Part shown: positions 63,949 through 64,000 of the stretch, piece by piece
How the letters are laid out: each line of letters begins with the position of its first letter
How positions within the stretch are numbered: position 1 is the first letter of the stretch
Source: Aplectana chamaeleonis
Taxonomy: Eukaryota > Nematoda > Chromadorea > Rhabditida > Cosmocercidae
NCBI GenBank assembly: GCA_029168955.1
Contig: JAPDOI010000182.1
Span: 1,178,001-1,242,000 of the forward strand
DNA length: 64,000 bases
Reading direction: 5' to 3'
Program-made: the position numbers and the translations under genes
The notes under the pieces: model-generated
The model's input: only the letters and a program-made list of their open reading frames with translations
The model's database searches: none
What the model was told of the DNA's origin: nothing

Positions 63949-64000
63949 CGGCAAGGTGTGATAGTGATTTGTCTCGTGTCTAACAAGCCGGCTACTCTTT

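Overview
The window looks like nematode nuclear DNA, most likely from a clade V (strongylid or hookworm-like) genome. The one well-supported gene has introns with T-rich, CAG-type acceptors, several of only 61-99 bp. It is an orthologue of TRIM9/TRIM67, called MADD-2 in Caenorhabditis. The rest is dense with non-autonomous DNA transposons, a 5'-truncated RTE-type retrotransposon, mariner remnants, one hAT element and A+T-rich tandem arrays. The clade assignment is inference; no rRNA or mitochondrial marker is present.

Layout. 1-8 kb: several MITEs bounded by TTAA/TTTAA (1031-2020, 2193-2980, 5449-5941, about 7074-7447), one carrying a nested TA-flanked element (2371-2671), and a frameshifted RTE reverse transcriptase (3673-5366). 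8-18 kb: mostly unannotatable, with hairpins at 8.1, 10.2 and 13.6 kb. 18-23 kb: more TTAA MITEs, including a tandem pair (21628-22616). 23-28.3 kb: a satellite-like zone with two separate 42-bp TTCGAA-rich arrays, a cluster of GTTACATGTAAC palindromes, and dispersed repeats around them. 28.7-34.3 kb: hairpin MITEs, a deleted mariner element and a 612-bp foldback. 34.3-45 kb: two more copies of the 493-bp MITE, a candidate small secreted-peptide gene (42121-42360) and a 498-bp inverted repeat. 45-48.5 kb: a 1166-bp hAT element with a perfect 8-bp target duplication, then a degenerate array of CGCGATAAG-type modules.

48.6-56.8 kb: the TRIM9/MADD-2 gene on the + strand. Nine exons join in consistent phase (311 codons). 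They give a RING finger split by a long Ser/Pro-rich insert, then B-box 1 and B-box 2. The coiled coil, COS box, FN3 and SPRY domains expected of the family are not visible, so the gene probably continues past the window or through exons I could not find. Its introns hold copies of two MITE families. 57-64 kb: further MITEs, a 22-bp GC-rich array, a mariner pseudogene on the - strand and a possible exon close to the end.

Apart from madd-2, functional claims are weak. No tRNA, rRNA gene or CRISPR array could be supported.
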